Below, in pieces: positions 43,310 through 52,316 of a DNA stretch of 64,000 nucleotides. Numbering within the stretch: the first letter of the stretch is position 1; each line of letters begins with the position of its first letter. The position numbers were made by a program, and so were the translations under genes. The notes beneath the pieces are model-generated. The model was given only the letters and a program-made list of their open reading frames with translations, ran no database searches and was not told the origin of the DNA. Source of the DNA: Flavobacteriales bacterium (GTDB taxonomy: Bacteria > Bacteroidota > Bacteroidia > Flavobacteriales_F > PHOS-HE28); NCBI GenBank assembly GCA_016718655.1, contig JADKCV010000006.1, positions 62,001 to 126,000 of the forward strand, in the 5' to 3' direction.

Positions 43310-45538
43310 TTACCGCTGAAGGATCAACCGTTGGCCGATCCGTCCCCTTGTATGGTGCACCTGCACGTGGTACACGCCGGCTGCAAAACCGTTCAGGTCC
43401 AGTTCCAAGCGTGAAGGATCCGCCTGCACCGCCTGCTGCATGATGATACGACCTGCACTATCCCGAAGGACGACCTTGGCCGGACCATTGATGCCGTTCA
43501 ACTGCAGGACAACGCGACCAGTGGCAGGGTTCGGGAACAGCCGCATGTGACCGCCCGACGAGGACTCTGGCACGCCAACCTCTTCCAAGCAGAATTCCTG
43601 GACGTCCTGCGCACCATATTGACCATCGCTCTCCACAAGCACGGCACCATCAGGCACACCGATGGTATACGAACCCTCACCGTTCTCGCAACAGATGCCA
43701 TCACCGAACGCATCGTTGATGGTGAAGGTGTAACACGCGTAGGTCAAACAGAACGCCGTTGAGAGCGTGTCACCTGCATCCCCGTCGGTGTATGGTCCGC
43801 CGGAATGGATCACCGTTGCACTATCGGTCATGAGCTCCCACGTGATGTCCGTTCCGAAATCGTCGAGCACCAGGTCGAACTGCACGGCCTGTCCGGGAGT
43901 ACTGACCACGAAGGCAAGGTCCCATAGGTCATTCTCAGGAACTTGATCCTCGTTGCCATTGGGTGCACTGCTGCTCACCATGAGCGTGAGTTCACCTGAA
44001 GGTACTTCGATGTCAGGCAAGGGGTGATTGACGGTCTGCCCAGGTTGCAATGTACCGGTCCAAAAGACGGTATTGGACGGTTGCCCGGTCACCTGATAGG
44101 TGATGGCAACGGTGTTCAACTGTACCAGCCCGTTGTTCTTGATGGTAATTATGGGCGATATGGTGTCCTCGTCACATACCAAGGCAGGTACATTGACGAT
44201 GGAGGTCACGGCCGCATCCCAATTGATGGGGACCACCACGGGCACGTTCAACCCGTCCAAAGTATCCCCACAGGTGCCGAGGTATTCTTCCAAGAGCGGC
44301 CAACTGGTGGATAACCGGCCGTAGTAATCATCGACACTATTGTCGCAATTGGCCGCACCACCATAGAGTTGTCCCACCACACGTTTGTCCTGGTTCCAGA
44401 GGGCACTGCCGGATGAGCCCGGTTCCGTGGTCCCCGCGTCCCAGACCGATACGCGCCAGCAATCCGCGGTGCCGGTACCCAGATCGATATCCGCCTGGAC
44501 CAATGCCCCATCCGTCCGTGAGATCTTCTTGATGTCACCGCTGGGATGGTGGATACCCACCGCACTGGTCGCCGCGATGTCCCGCTTATCCCAGCCTGCC
44601 CAGTTCACATTGTACTCGGGAGGCGGAATGCTGCTCAACCGGAGGAAGGCCATGTCCGTCGGGTTGTTGTCCACCAGGAGTTCACATCCCGCTACGGTCT
44701 GATCGATCGGACCGTTCTCCGTGGGGTCACAGGTGGGGCTGTCCCAATTGAACCGGAAGACCCAATCCTCCACATCATCACTGAGGCAATGATGTGCGGT
44801 GAGGAAGTAGGGGATGCTGTCACCGGCGCAATTGTTCATCAGGGTACCCGTGCAGAAACCATTGCCACCAGTGGTGATGATGGCAACGGTCCGGATCTCA
44901 TCGCGCCAATCATCACCTTCCGGGCAGATGACATTGATGTTGCAAGGACCGCTATCCCCAAGGTCGCGCATGAGGCCAAATACATCGCGATAGGCATGGG
45001 TCACCTGACCGATGACCAGTTCACCTTGACCAAACTGGGCTGCAGGCTCATGGTACTCGATCACGACCCGATCACCAGGGAGCTGGCCCACAGCCATTCG
45101 ATCCCGGCCAGGGCTGCTTTGCGCAGTGAAAGCCCCCAAGTGCTGACCCGCTGTATTGTACACGAACAAACGAGCGCCCTCAGGCATGCGATAGGTCGTG
45201 AATTTCAGATTGATGGCGTACGCTTCGGGGCAATGGATGGCCACCCGCCAAACACGATCACCATTGGGAAGTGCATACCAGATACCGTCGCGTTCCGTGC
45301 GAATGTCCGTTACGTGGTTGAACCCGAATCGGAACGGGCCTTTGATACCCGCGTCCACCTTGGCCAGGTCCTCCTCGATGAGTTGTGCAGCATCAACTTC
45401 AGGAAGGACCACCTGTGGCACCCTTGGCAGTTTCTCGGCCCGAGCCCCGATACCCCATGGCATACCGCCGAAAGCGACCTGTGCGATGGTTGGCGACGCG
45501 ATCAGACAACAAATGACAGCTAGTAGTGTGGTTCTCAT
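43310..45538 (-). CDS. T9SS-exported serine endopeptidase, lysyl-endopeptidase type
   Basis: 742 residues from the Met at 45538. Signal peptide; propeptide-like region; trypsin-fold domain with triad His250 (LTAHHC), Asp295 (NPTDMAFL) and Ser376 (GSSGS); CARDB-like beta region (about 440-560); a Cys-rich domain with GDGICCENGEGSY; and a T9SS type A domain (RLFPNPATGRVVLQL to the end). The protease would be displayed or released outside the cell. It lies just downstream of a paralogue. Confidence 0.9.
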   Translation of the reverse strand: MRTTLLAVICCLIASPTIAQVAFGGMPWGIGARAEKLPRVPQVVLPEVDAAQLIEEDLAKVDAGIKGPFRFGFNHVTDIRTERDGIWYALPNGDRVWRVAIHCPEAYAINLKFTTYRMPEGARLFVYNTAGQHLGAFTAQSSPGRDRMAVGQLPGDRVVIEYHEPAAQFGQGELVIGQVTHAYRDVFGLMRDLGDSGPCNINVICPEGDDWRDEIRTVAIITTGGNGFCTGTLMNNCAGDSIPYFLTAHHCLSDDVEDWVFRFNWDSPTCDPTENGPIDQTVAGCELLVDNNPTDMAFLRLSSIPPPEYNVNWAGWDKRDIAATSAVGIHHPSGDIKKISRTDGALVQADIDLGTGTADCWRVSVWDAGTTEPGSSGSALWNQDKRVVGQLYGGAANCDNSVDDYYGRLSTSWPLLEEYLGTCGDTLDGLNVPVVVPINWDAAVTSIVNVPALVCDEDTISPIITIKNNGLVQLNTVAITYQVTGQPSNTVFWTGTLQPGQTVNHPLPDIEVPSGELTLMVSSSAPNGNEDQVPENDLWDLAFVVSTPGQAVQFDLVLDDFGTDITWELMTDSATVIHSGGPYTDGDAGDTLSTAFCLTYACYTFTINDAFGDGICCENGEGSYTIGVPDGAVLVESDGQYGAQDVQEFCLEEVGVPESSSGGHMRLFPNPATGRVVLQLNGINGPAKVVLRDSAGRIIMQQAVQADPSRLELDLNGFAAGVYHVQVHHTRGRIGQRLILQR

Positions 45539-45597
45539 GGGCGTCTCAAATGCGGTACGGAGGGTGAAAATACAGTGTCTGTCCGTAGACCGGAAAA

Positions 45598-45638
45598 GCA
45601 AGGGCCGCTGAACGACGATGCGGTCCAGCGGCCCTTGC
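45598..45638 (-). terminator. Rho-independent terminator between the two endopeptidase genes
   Basis: A 13-bp perfect stem (GCAAGGGCCGCTG / CAGCGGCCCTTGC) lies 13 bases after the stop at 45652 on the minus strand and is followed by TGCTTTTCC. The two protease genes are therefore probably transcribed separately. Confidence 0.85.
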
Positions 45639-45651
45639 GATGCGCGTGGAA

Positions 45652-47226
45652 CTAGTCGTTGAGAATGAGACGCTCCACTTGGCGTTCGTTTCCTGCGATC
45701 AGTTCCACCAGATAGATGCCCTCGCTACGTCCGGAAAGGTCCAGTTCCATCCGTTCCATGCCAATGCCGACAGAACGGGCGATCACTTGTTGGCCCAATG
45801 CATCGTACACGATGACCCTGGCTCCTGAGCGGGCCGCAAGTGGGAGGGTCACGGTGACGCGACCGGTTGAAGGGTTCGGGAACAGTCCGATCCGGTTGTC
45901 GGAAACACGCTCCTCCACACCAACGGAGGACGGGTATCCGTAGAGCTGCTGCCCACAATTGCCCAGCCAGGTCTGCAATTGCGAGTAGCTCTGACTGAAA
46001 CGGCCGTAGTAGTCGGCGGTGATACTGGAACAACTCGCGAATCCGCCATAGAGCTGGCCGATGACCAGACCTTCCGGGTTGAACAATGCACTGCCCGAGC
46101 TCCCTCCCTCTGTGGTGCCATCCTCCCAATTGCCCACGCGCCAGAAGTTGGTGCCGGAACCAGCGTTTCCGAGGTACGACGAAGTGGTCAACGCGTTGTT
46201 GTCGAAGGAGATCTTCTTCACGTCACCACTAGGGTGATGGATGCCCACTGCACTGGTCGGCACGGTCGAACTGCGGTCCCAGCCGCTGTAGAACACGTTG
46301 TAACTCGCTGGTGGGGTCGAGTTCAGCTGAAGAAGAGCAACATCCGTCGTGGCACTGTTCACTTTCAACGTGGATCCGGAAACGGTCTGATTGGTCGGTC
46401 CATTGTTGTTCAGGATACAGGTGGGGCTGTTCCAATTGAACCGGAACACCCACGTATTATTGCCGCCAAGGCAGTGGTTCGCGGTAAGGAAGTAGGGCGT
46501 TCCGTCCTCTTCGCAGTTGTTGATCAGCGTACCCGTGCACAGACCACTTCCTCCGACCGTGATCATCGCCACGGAGCGGATCTGGGAACGCCAAGCATCA
46601 CCCACCGCACAGATCACATTGTTGTTGCAGGATCCGGATTCACCCAAGCCCTTGGTAGAACCCATGATATCGCGGTATGCGTGCGTCACCTGTCCGATAC
46701 GCAACTTGCCGCCACCCCTGACCACCTGAGGCTCCACATATTCGATCGTGATGCGATCCCCGGCCAATTGGGTGACCCCCAACACGGTCTGTCCGGGGTT
46801 GCTCTGCGCGTTGAACGAGCCAAGGACATCCCCGCTCTCGTTGTACACGAACACCTCAGCACCTTCCGGCACGACATAGTCGTGGAACTCGAAATTGATG
46901 CTGTAGGCCCCTGGACATTGGATACCAAGGCGCCATACACGGTCGCCATTGGCCAAGGTGTGCCACACCCCGCTGTTCTCCATGGAAAGGTCGGTAGCAT
47001 GATTGGATCCGAACCGATATGGTCCTTTGATGCCTGCCAAAGCGCGTTGCTCATCCTCGGCGAGAAGAACAGCGGCATCCACAGCAGGCATCACGCGCAC
47101 GGGCACCTCTGGCAGTCCAGCGTTCTTGACCAAGCCGCGTGGTTGGCCGCCGAAGGACAGTTGGGCGTGAGCAGCAGGCAAGGCCGACAACATGCTGATA
47201 GCGAGAACAGTGTATAGGTGCTTCAT
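45652..47226 (-). CDS. T9SS-exported serine endopeptidase, lysyl-endopeptidase type (paralogue)
   Basis: 524 residues. Signal peptide (LYTVLAISMLSALPAAHAQ), a propeptide-like region that aligns well with the neighbour (GPYRFGSNHATDLSMENSG), and a trypsin-fold domain with His251 (TANHC), Asp295 (TTDVALL) and Ser377 (GSSGS). A short T9SS type A domain follows directly (IGLFPNPSTGRVTVTLP). It lacks the extra beta domains of its neighbour, so it looks like the minimal copy of a tandem duplication. Confidence 0.9.
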   Translation of the reverse strand: MKHLYTVLAISMLSALPAAHAQLSFGGQPRGLVKNAGLPEVPVRVMPAVDAAVLLAEDEQRALAGIKGPYRFGSNHATDLSMENSGVWHTLANGDRVWRLGIQCPGAYSINFEFHDYVVPEGAEVFVYNESGDVLGSFNAQSNPGQTVLGVTQLAGDRITIEYVEPQVVRGGGKLRIGQVTHAYRDIMGSTKGLGESGSCNNNVICAVGDAWRSQIRSVAMITVGGSGLCTGTLINNCEEDGTPYFLTANHCLGGNNTWVFRFNWNSPTCILNNNGPTNQTVSGSTLKVNSATTDVALLQLNSTPPASYNVFYSGWDRSSTVPTSAVGIHHPSGDVKKISFDNNALTTSSYLGNAGSGTNFWRVGNWEDGTTEGGSSGSALFNPEGLVIGQLYGGFASCSSITADYYGRFSQSYSQLQTWLGNCGQQLYGYPSSVGVEERVSDNRIGLFPNPSTGRVTVTLPLAARSGARVIVYDALGQQVIARSVGIGMERMELDLSGRSEGIYLVELIAGNERQVERLILND

Positions 47227-47254
47227 GGGTGAGCGTTTCTGGTTCTGGTCGTTC

Positions 47255-47262
47255 CAAATTTA
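47255..47262 (-). promoter_or_regulatory. -7 promoter box of the endopeptidase gene at 45652-47226
   Basis: TAAATTTG on the minus strand is a perfect TAnnTTTG match ending 28 bases before the ATG. Confidence 0.6.
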
Positions 47263-47350
47263 GCGATGAACCCAGTATGGACTCGATCACATACGGATCA
47301 TTCTCGGCATCCAACCGATCGAACTGGGCGGCCTGGGGCCTATCCATTGA

Positions 47351-49390
47351 TCAACCCGGTACGTTCCCGCGCTCTTCCAGAAGTCTGCGCATGGCCATGA
47401 GTTCATCGCGAAGCTGGGCTGCAGCGATGAAGTCCAATTCCTTGGCCGCTTTTCGCATGCTCGCCTCCAGGACATCCACATTCTTCGCCAGTTGATCGGC
47501 GGTCATGTATTGCAACACCGGATCGGCCGCCATGCTCAGTACCTCCGGCTCCACGTAAGCACGCCTGCCGTCGTTGTCGTGGATGTCGATGACAGCGGTC
47601 TGCCTCATCACATCACCCCGGTCCCTTTTGATCTGGGTGGGCGTGATGCCATGGGTCTCGTTGTAGGCAACCTGTTTCGCACGACGGCGATCGGTTTCGT
47701 CCATGGTGCGCCGCATACTCTCGGTCACATGGTCAGCATAGAATATCACCTTTCCATTCACGTTCCGTGCTGCACGACCTGCGGTCTGGGTAAGGGAGCG
47801 ATTGCTTCGGAGGAAACCCTCCTTATCGGCATCCAGCACGGCCACCAGGCTCACCTCCGGTAGATCCAAGCCTTCCCGGAGCAGGTTCACGCCCACCAGC
47901 ACGTCGAACATACCAAGCCGTAATTGGCGCAGGATCTCGATCCGTTCCAGGGTCTCCACATCGCTATGGATATACTTGCAACGTACCCCGTTCTTGCCTA
48001 GGAATTCGGTCAATTCCTCGGCCATCCGTTTGGTCAATGTGGTGACGAGAACGCGTTCCTCCACCTGACTTCGTTTCCGGATCTCGTAGAGCAGGTCATC
48101 GATCTGGTCCTTGCTGGGTCGTACTTCGATGGGCGGGTCCAATAGGCCGGTAGGTCGCACCACCTGCTCCACCACCACACCTTCGCTTCGCTGCAGTTCA
48201 TAGTCTGCCGGGGTCGCGCTCACATACAGGGTCTGTCCCAGCATGGCTTCGAACTCTTCGAACTTCAAGGGTCGGTTGTCCATGGCACTGGGCAATCGGA
48301 ATCCATACTCGACCAGGTTCTTCTTCCGCGATCGATCCCCTCCGAACATGGCCTGTACCTGGCTGATGGTCACATGGCTTTCATCGATGACCATCAGGAA
48401 ATCATCCGGGAAATAGTCGAGCAGACAGAACGGGCGCTGACCGATCTGCCGTTGATCGAAGTATCGGCTATAGTTCTCGATGCCTGAGCAGTAACCCAAC
48501 TCGCGCATCATCTCCAGGTCGTACATCACACGCTCTTCCAAGCGCTTGGCTTCCAAATGCTTGCCGATCTCCTGGAAAAAAGCCACTTGCTTGCGCATAT
48601 CCTCCTGGATCACCTCAAGAGCAGCTTTCAGAGTATCACGGCTGGTAACGAAGATGTTGGCGGGGTAGATGGTCAACTGCTCCTCCGCTTGGATCGTCCG
48701 GTTCCCCACCACCTCGAATCGCTCCAATCGTTCGATCTCATCACCCCAGAAGTGGATACGCACGCCTTCATCGTCGTAGGCCAGGAAGACCTCCACCACA
48801 TCCCCACGCACGCGGAAATTCCCGCGCGCCGGGTCCACGTCCTTTCTGCTGTACAACCCGGAGACCAGATCATGAAGCAGCTTGTTCCGGGAGATGTGTT
48901 GTCCACGTTCCAGCTTGATGATCGTCTTGTGGAACTCGGCCGGGTTACCGATACCATAGATGCAGCTTACACTGGCCACGACGATCACGTTGCGTCTTCC
49001 GCTCAATAACGCGCTCGTGGCGCTCAGCCGCAATTTCTCGATCTCGTCGTTGATGGATAGGTCCTTCTCGATGTAGGTATTGGTGGTCGGCAGGTAAGCC
49101 TCGGGCTGGTAATAGTCGTAGTAGCTTACGAAGTACTCGACCCGGTCGTTGGGGAAGAAATGCTTGAACTCGCCGTAGAGCTGAGCGGCCAATGTCTTAT
49201 TGTGGCTCAAGATGAGTGTGGGTCGGTCGACCTGGGCGATCACGTTGGCTACCGTGAAGGTCTTTCCGGATCCGGTCACTCCGAGCAGCGTTTGAGCTGG
49301 AACCCCATTCGTCAGCCCCTCTACCAATTGACGTATGGCCTGAGGCTGATCGCCGGTGGGCTGGAATTCCGAGATGAGCTGGAAAGGCAT
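47351..49390 (-). CDS. uvrB: Excinuclease ABC subunit B
   Basis: 679 residues, full length. Walker A GVTGSGKT is at 37-44, the damage-binding beta-hairpin carries YYDYYQPEAYLP, and DESHVTISQ is the Walker B region. Helicase motifs GVNLLREGLDLPEV and RAARNVNGKVI and the C-terminal UVR domain (LEASMRKAAKELDFIAAAQL) are all present. UvrB loads onto damaged DNA with UvrA and positions UvrC for nucleotide excision repair. The promoter box is four bases from the ATG. Confidence 0.98.
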   Translation of the reverse strand: MPFQLISEFQPTGDQPQAIRQLVEGLTNGVPAQTLLGVTGSGKTFTVANVIAQVDRPTLILSHNKTLAAQLYGEFKHFFPNDRVEYFVSYYDYYQPEAYLPTTNTYIEKDLSINDEIEKLRLSATSALLSGRRNVIVVASVSCIYGIGNPAEFHKTIIKLERGQHISRNKLLHDLVSGLYSRKDVDPARGNFRVRGDVVEVFLAYDDEGVRIHFWGDEIERLERFEVVGNRTIQAEEQLTIYPANIFVTSRDTLKAALEVIQEDMRKQVAFFQEIGKHLEAKRLEERVMYDLEMMRELGYCSGIENYSRYFDQRQIGQRPFCLLDYFPDDFLMVIDESHVTISQVQAMFGGDRSRKKNLVEYGFRLPSAMDNRPLKFEEFEAMLGQTLYVSATPADYELQRSEGVVVEQVVRPTGLLDPPIEVRPSKDQIDDLLYEIRKRSQVEERVLVTTLTKRMAEELTEFLGKNGVRCKYIHSDVETLERIEILRQLRLGMFDVLVGVNLLREGLDLPEVSLVAVLDADKEGFLRSNRSLTQTAGRAARNVNGKVIFYADHVTESMRRTMDETDRRRAKQVAYNETHGITPTQIKRDRGDVMRQTAVIDIHDNDGRRAYVEPEVLSMAADPVLQYMTADQLAKNVDVLEASMRKAAKELDFIAAAQLRDELMAMRRLLEERGNVPG

Positions 49391-49439
49391 GGTGCAAAGG
49401 TACTTGGGAGGTATGGTGAAGCTTCATCACCTTTGCACC
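49391..49439. promoter_or_regulatory. Divergent promoter region with 11-bp inverted repeat
   Basis: GGTGCAAAGGT at 49391-49401 is repeated inverted as ACCTTTGCACC at 49429-49439. The minus strand reads TACCTTTG at 49402-49395, four bases before the uvrB ATG. The plus arm holds CACCTTTG at 49428-49435, upstream of the lipoprotein at 49457. The repeat arms therefore carry the two divergent -7 elements. Confidence 0.55.
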
Positions 49440-49456
49440 TTCAATCGTCAACTTGA

Positions 49457-50005
49457 ATGAAACTTCGATCCGCTTTCTGGACAGCGATGTCCACTGGTGT
49501 ACTAACCTTTCTCCTCCAAGCTTGTGGCCAACCGGTCGATCCGAATGGGAAGGCGACCGATGCATCGTCGAACACAATGTCGGATCCTGTGTCGATCCGT
49601 GCATTCAATGGGGCCATCGTTTGTGCCGACCTCTCGGATCACGGGGACCTCACCGATGCACTGATCGCCAATCGGAACCAGGTCGGCCCGTGGGAAACAT
49701 TCGAGCTCGTTGATCTGGGCAAGGGCGAAGTTGCCTTACGCGCCGCGAATGGCAAGTATGTATGTGCCGATCGGGAGCGGGGGAATGTGCTTTACGCGAA
49801 CCGTGATGCGGTGGGAGAATGGGAAACCTTCGAGTTGCTCACCTTGGCTGACGATGTCAAGGTCTTACGTGCGAGCGACGGCAGCTATGTCTGTGCGGAT
49901 CTGGAGGCCACGAATGACCATGCGGGCTTGTTGATCGCGAATCGTGCCGAAGCCAAGGAATGGGAGTCCTTCAAGATCGAGCCGGTACGTGGGGTCAACC
50001 CTTGA
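49457..50005 (+). CDS. Lipoprotein with fascin-like (beta-trefoil) repeats
   Basis: 182 residues. A lipoprotein signal (STGVLTFLLQAC) leads to a Ser/Asn-rich spacer. Three repeats of about 42 residues follow with the pattern V-x-L-R-A-x-x-G-x-Y-V-C-A-D, then L-x-A-N-R-x-x-x-x-x-W-E-x-F-E. Three such units make one beta-trefoil of the fascin or carbohydrate-binding type. Cys-Ala-Asp recurs in every repeat. It probably sits on the outer membrane and binds sugar or protein. No enzymatic domain is present. Confidence 0.75.
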   Translation: MKLRSAFWTAMSTGVLTFLLQACGQPVDPNGKATDASSNTMSDPVSIRAFNGAIVCADLSDHGDLTDALIANRNQVGPWETFELVDLGKGEVALRAANGKYVCADRERGNVLYANRDAVGEWETFELLTLADDVKVLRASDGSYVCADLEATNDHAGLLIANRAEAKEWESFKIEPVRGVNP

Positions 50006-50084
50006 CCGCTTGTGATCGAGCATTGTCCTATCTTCGGTGAACAGGTCACGTGAATGGATGTTCCATTCATGAACGAGTCGCATC

Positions 50085-50246
50085 ATGTTCATCAAACGCC
50101 TCCTCCACTACTTGAACCCGGCAACATTACTGGGTCCTTCCAGTGGCAACGGTAGCCTTCGGTTCATGCATGGTATCAATAGGATAAGCATCCTCTTGTT
50201 CCTGCTGGGTATCGCAGTGATGGTCTATCGTGCGATGGCACGCTGA
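50085..50246 (+). CDS. Small single-pass membrane protein
   Basis: 53 residues from the ATG at 50085. A basic N-terminus (MFIKRLLHYLNP) is followed by a short Ser/Gly loop, then FMHGINRISILLFLLGIAVMVYR, one transmembrane helix with basic end. The pattern resembles small Bacteroidota membrane proteins such as DUF6728, but I am not sure. A hairpin (TGAATGGA / TCCATTCA, 50051-50069) lies upstream. The next gene starts five bases after the stop, suggesting co-transcription. Confidence 0.5.
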   Translation: MFIKRLLHYLNPATLLGPSSGNGSLRFMHGINRISILLFLLGIAVMVYRAMAR

Positions 50247-50251
50247 ACGCC

Positions 50252-50503
50252 ATGCAGGAGCGTGAGTTCCTTGCATTGGACCGCGTGCAACGGATCGATG
50301 TGTTGCGCAACATCGGGGAGTACCTCGGATCCCGTCCCTATGGATCGCACCGGGTCCACCTGTACCGCATGGAGGGATATTTCTGCGAAGTATGGATCAG
50401 GTTGGGTTACGGCGGGGTCGAATGGGTCGAGGTGGCGCGGGACACGGATATTCTTGCTGAGTACGTGACCATCGACCCTGGCAGTCTGTTGGAACGGTCC
50501 TGA
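50252..50503 (+). CDS. Small hypothetical protein
   Basis: 83 residues, soluble. Sequence RVHLYRMEGYFCEVWIRLGYGGVEWVEVAR looks like a compact beta-rich core with aromatic residues. No family recognised. The spacing of five bases after the small membrane protein supports an operon. Confidence 0.55.
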   Translation: MQEREFLALDRVQRIDVLRNIGEYLGSRPYGSHRVHLYRMEGYFCEVWIRLGYGGVEWVEVARDTDILAEYVTIDPGSLLERS

Positions 50504-50547
50504 TGTGTTGGGTGAGAACGTTGACGGGAGGCACACCGACCCGACAT

Positions 50548-51303
50548 TCAACAGGTCCGTTGCCAGATGCGCCAAGCACCTTCCGCTTGTTCATGCAGCA
50601 TGACGAGTCCGTTCACTGTTCGGGCACCACGCGTACTTCCCTCGCTCAAGAAGCTGGTGGTCGATGGGTTGTAGACCAGATCGATCAGCATATGACGCGG
50701 TCCTATTGCCGCATAGGGAAGAGCAGGCATCCCCTCCACCGATGGGAACATCCCGATGGGTGTCGTGTTGATGATGAGCGGACAGGCCTTCACGATGGTG
50801 GGATCGACCTGGTCCCAGGTCAGATCCCCTCGTTCCCGGCTTCGGCTCACCACGCGGAACCGGATGCCCAGTTCCTTCAACACGAAGACAACCGCACGAC
50901 AAGCTCCTCCACTACCAAGCACCAACGCCCGCGGACGCTCATCACCGATCAGCGGAAGAAGTGATGCACGGAACCCTTCCACATCGGTATTGTACCCTGA
51001 GCGACGACCATCCTTCAATGCGATCGTATTGACCGCACCTACTGCGGAGGACACCGGATCCACCTCGTCCAAGAGGTCCATCACACTGCGCTTGTAAGGT
51101 AAGGTCACATTCAAGCCAAGGAGGCCCGGGGTTCTTTCCAAGAGGTCGGAAAGGTCAGTGATATGCTCAAGCGGATATAGGTCGTACGTATGGTCACCAA
51201 GTCCAAGTGCTGTGAACTTGGCCATGAAGTAGTGCTGGCTGAAGGAATGACCCAACGAGCGGCCGATCAATCCGTAGCGTGCCACGGGTGTTGTAACGCT
51301 CAA
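50548..51303 (-). CDS. aroE: Shikimate dehydrogenase
   Basis: 251 residues with a TTG start at 51303 overlapping the dedA stop (TTGA); a GTG at 51285 is the alternative. The substrate-binding region has GHSFSQHYF and GLNVTLPYKRSVM (Lys acid-base catalyst). NADP binding is at VLGSGGACRAVVFVL, and TTPIGMFP and NGLVMLHEQA complete the pattern. It reduces 3-dehydroshikimate to shikimate in aromatic amino acid synthesis. Last gene of the TPR-comA operon. Confidence 0.93.
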   Translation of the reverse strand: MSVTTPVARYGLIGRSLGHSFSQHYFMAKFTALGLGDHTYDLYPLEHITDLSDLLERTPGLLGLNVTLPYKRSVMDLLDEVDPVSSAVGAVNTIALKDGRRSGYNTDVEGFRASLLPLIGDERPRALVLGSGGACRAVVFVLKELGIRFRVVSRSRERGDLTWDQVDPTIVKACPLIINTTPIGMFPSVEGMPALPYAAIGPRHMLIDLVYNPSTTSFLSEGSTRGARTVNGLVMLHEQAEGAWRIWQRTC

Positions 51304-51961
51304 GCCTTGATCTTATTGCTGAAGTTGCGCAGGATCTCGATGATCATCGGCAACACACTGACTCCCACGATACCGATCAGAAACCAGTTCGAAATGCTTC
51401 TGGATGCTGGATGAGTGCCGAACGCAAATCCTGCCAATAGCATCAATCCTCCTACAATGCGCCGCCTGCGACATCGTAAGGGAAGAACTTGCGACGATAG
51501 TCCATGGATCCGATACCAGCAACGAACGGAGTGATGGTTCGCACGATGGGCACGAACCGCGCTACGATTATGGTCTTCACACCGTACTTCGCGAAATAAG
51601 CATGGGTCTTGTCCAAGTGCTTCTGCTGTACCAGGTCGCGTCCGAAAGTGCGCCACTTCACCACCCTAGGACCAAAGAATCGACCTACCCAGTAGTTGAT
51701 ATTGTCGCCCAGTACGGCTGCCGTGAATAGCAACGCGAACAAGTACCCGAGGTTCAGCGATGGGTTAGCGCCTGCAGCCAATGAACCCGCAACGAATAAG
51801 AGCGAATCCCCGGGCAAGAAGGGCATGATCACCAATCCGGTCTCTACGAAAATTATGGCGAAGAGCAACGCATAGACAATGTCACCATGTGCGGTGATGA
51901 AGGCAGGCAGCGTTTCGTTCAGATGGGTTATGAAATGCCAAAGATCGAGAAGGGTCTCCAT
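51300..51961 (-). CDS. DedA family membrane protein, frameshifted
   Basis: The first 169 codons give a typical DedA/SNARE-associated protein: FAIIFVETGLVIMPFLPGDS, LGDNINYWVGRFFGPRV and IVARFVPIVRTITPFVAGIG. A TAG then falls at 51452-51454. The continuation, GGLMLLAGFAFGTHP, lies in another frame and reaches GIVGVSVLPMIIEIL and the stop at 51300. A middle piece (SIQKHFELV) is in the third frame. So at least three small shifts are needed (near 51455, 51409 and 51380). DedA proteins act in lipid-carrier transport and membrane homeostasis. Sequencing error or real decay are both possible. Confidence 0.8.
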
Positions 51962-51985
51962 AGGTTTGGTTCACTAGGCGACCGA

Positions 51986-52306
51986 TCAGTCGCAATTGAT
52001 ATTCTGATCCACCTCCACTTTCCATGCCTCCATTCCACCCTTCAGGTTCATCACATTGGTGAACCCATACCGGGCGGTGAGCGCTTGTACCACAGCACCT
52101 GCCCGGTTACCACTCTTGCAGTGCATCACCACCGGAACATCGCGTCGGATCTCACTACGGCGTTCAAGGACCTCTCCCATGGGGATCAGGGTACCACCGA
52201 GTGTGCAGCGTTCCGCTTCATAGGGTTCGCGGAGGTCGATGAGCTGATAGGGCTTCTTCGTCTCACGTAGGGCCACGAATTCCGTGATGGTGATCTCCGG
52301 TGTCAT
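51986..52306 (-). CDS. Rhodanese-like domain protein
   Basis: 106 residues from the Met at 52306, a single rhodanese domain. The active-site loop is HCKSGNRAG with the catalytic Cys first; LIDLREPYEAE and GFTNVMNLKGGMEAW are the standard flanking motifs. Such proteins carry sulfane sulfur on the Cys. It lies 11 bases after comA in the operon, a suggestive neighbour for a sulfite-using enzyme. Confidence 0.9.
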   Translation of the reverse strand: MTPEITITEFVALRETKKPYQLIDLREPYEAERCTLGGTLIPMGEVLERRSEIRRDVPVVMHCKSGNRAGAVVQALTARYGFTNVMNLKGGMEAWKVEVDQNINCD

Positions 52307-52316
52307 CGGTCTTGGA

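Noticed and set aside
45979..47217. A 412-codon open frame on the plus strand
   Set aside because: It lies fully opposite the T9SS endopeptidase gene, whose signal peptide, catalytic triad and sorting domain are certain. The antisense product has no family features.
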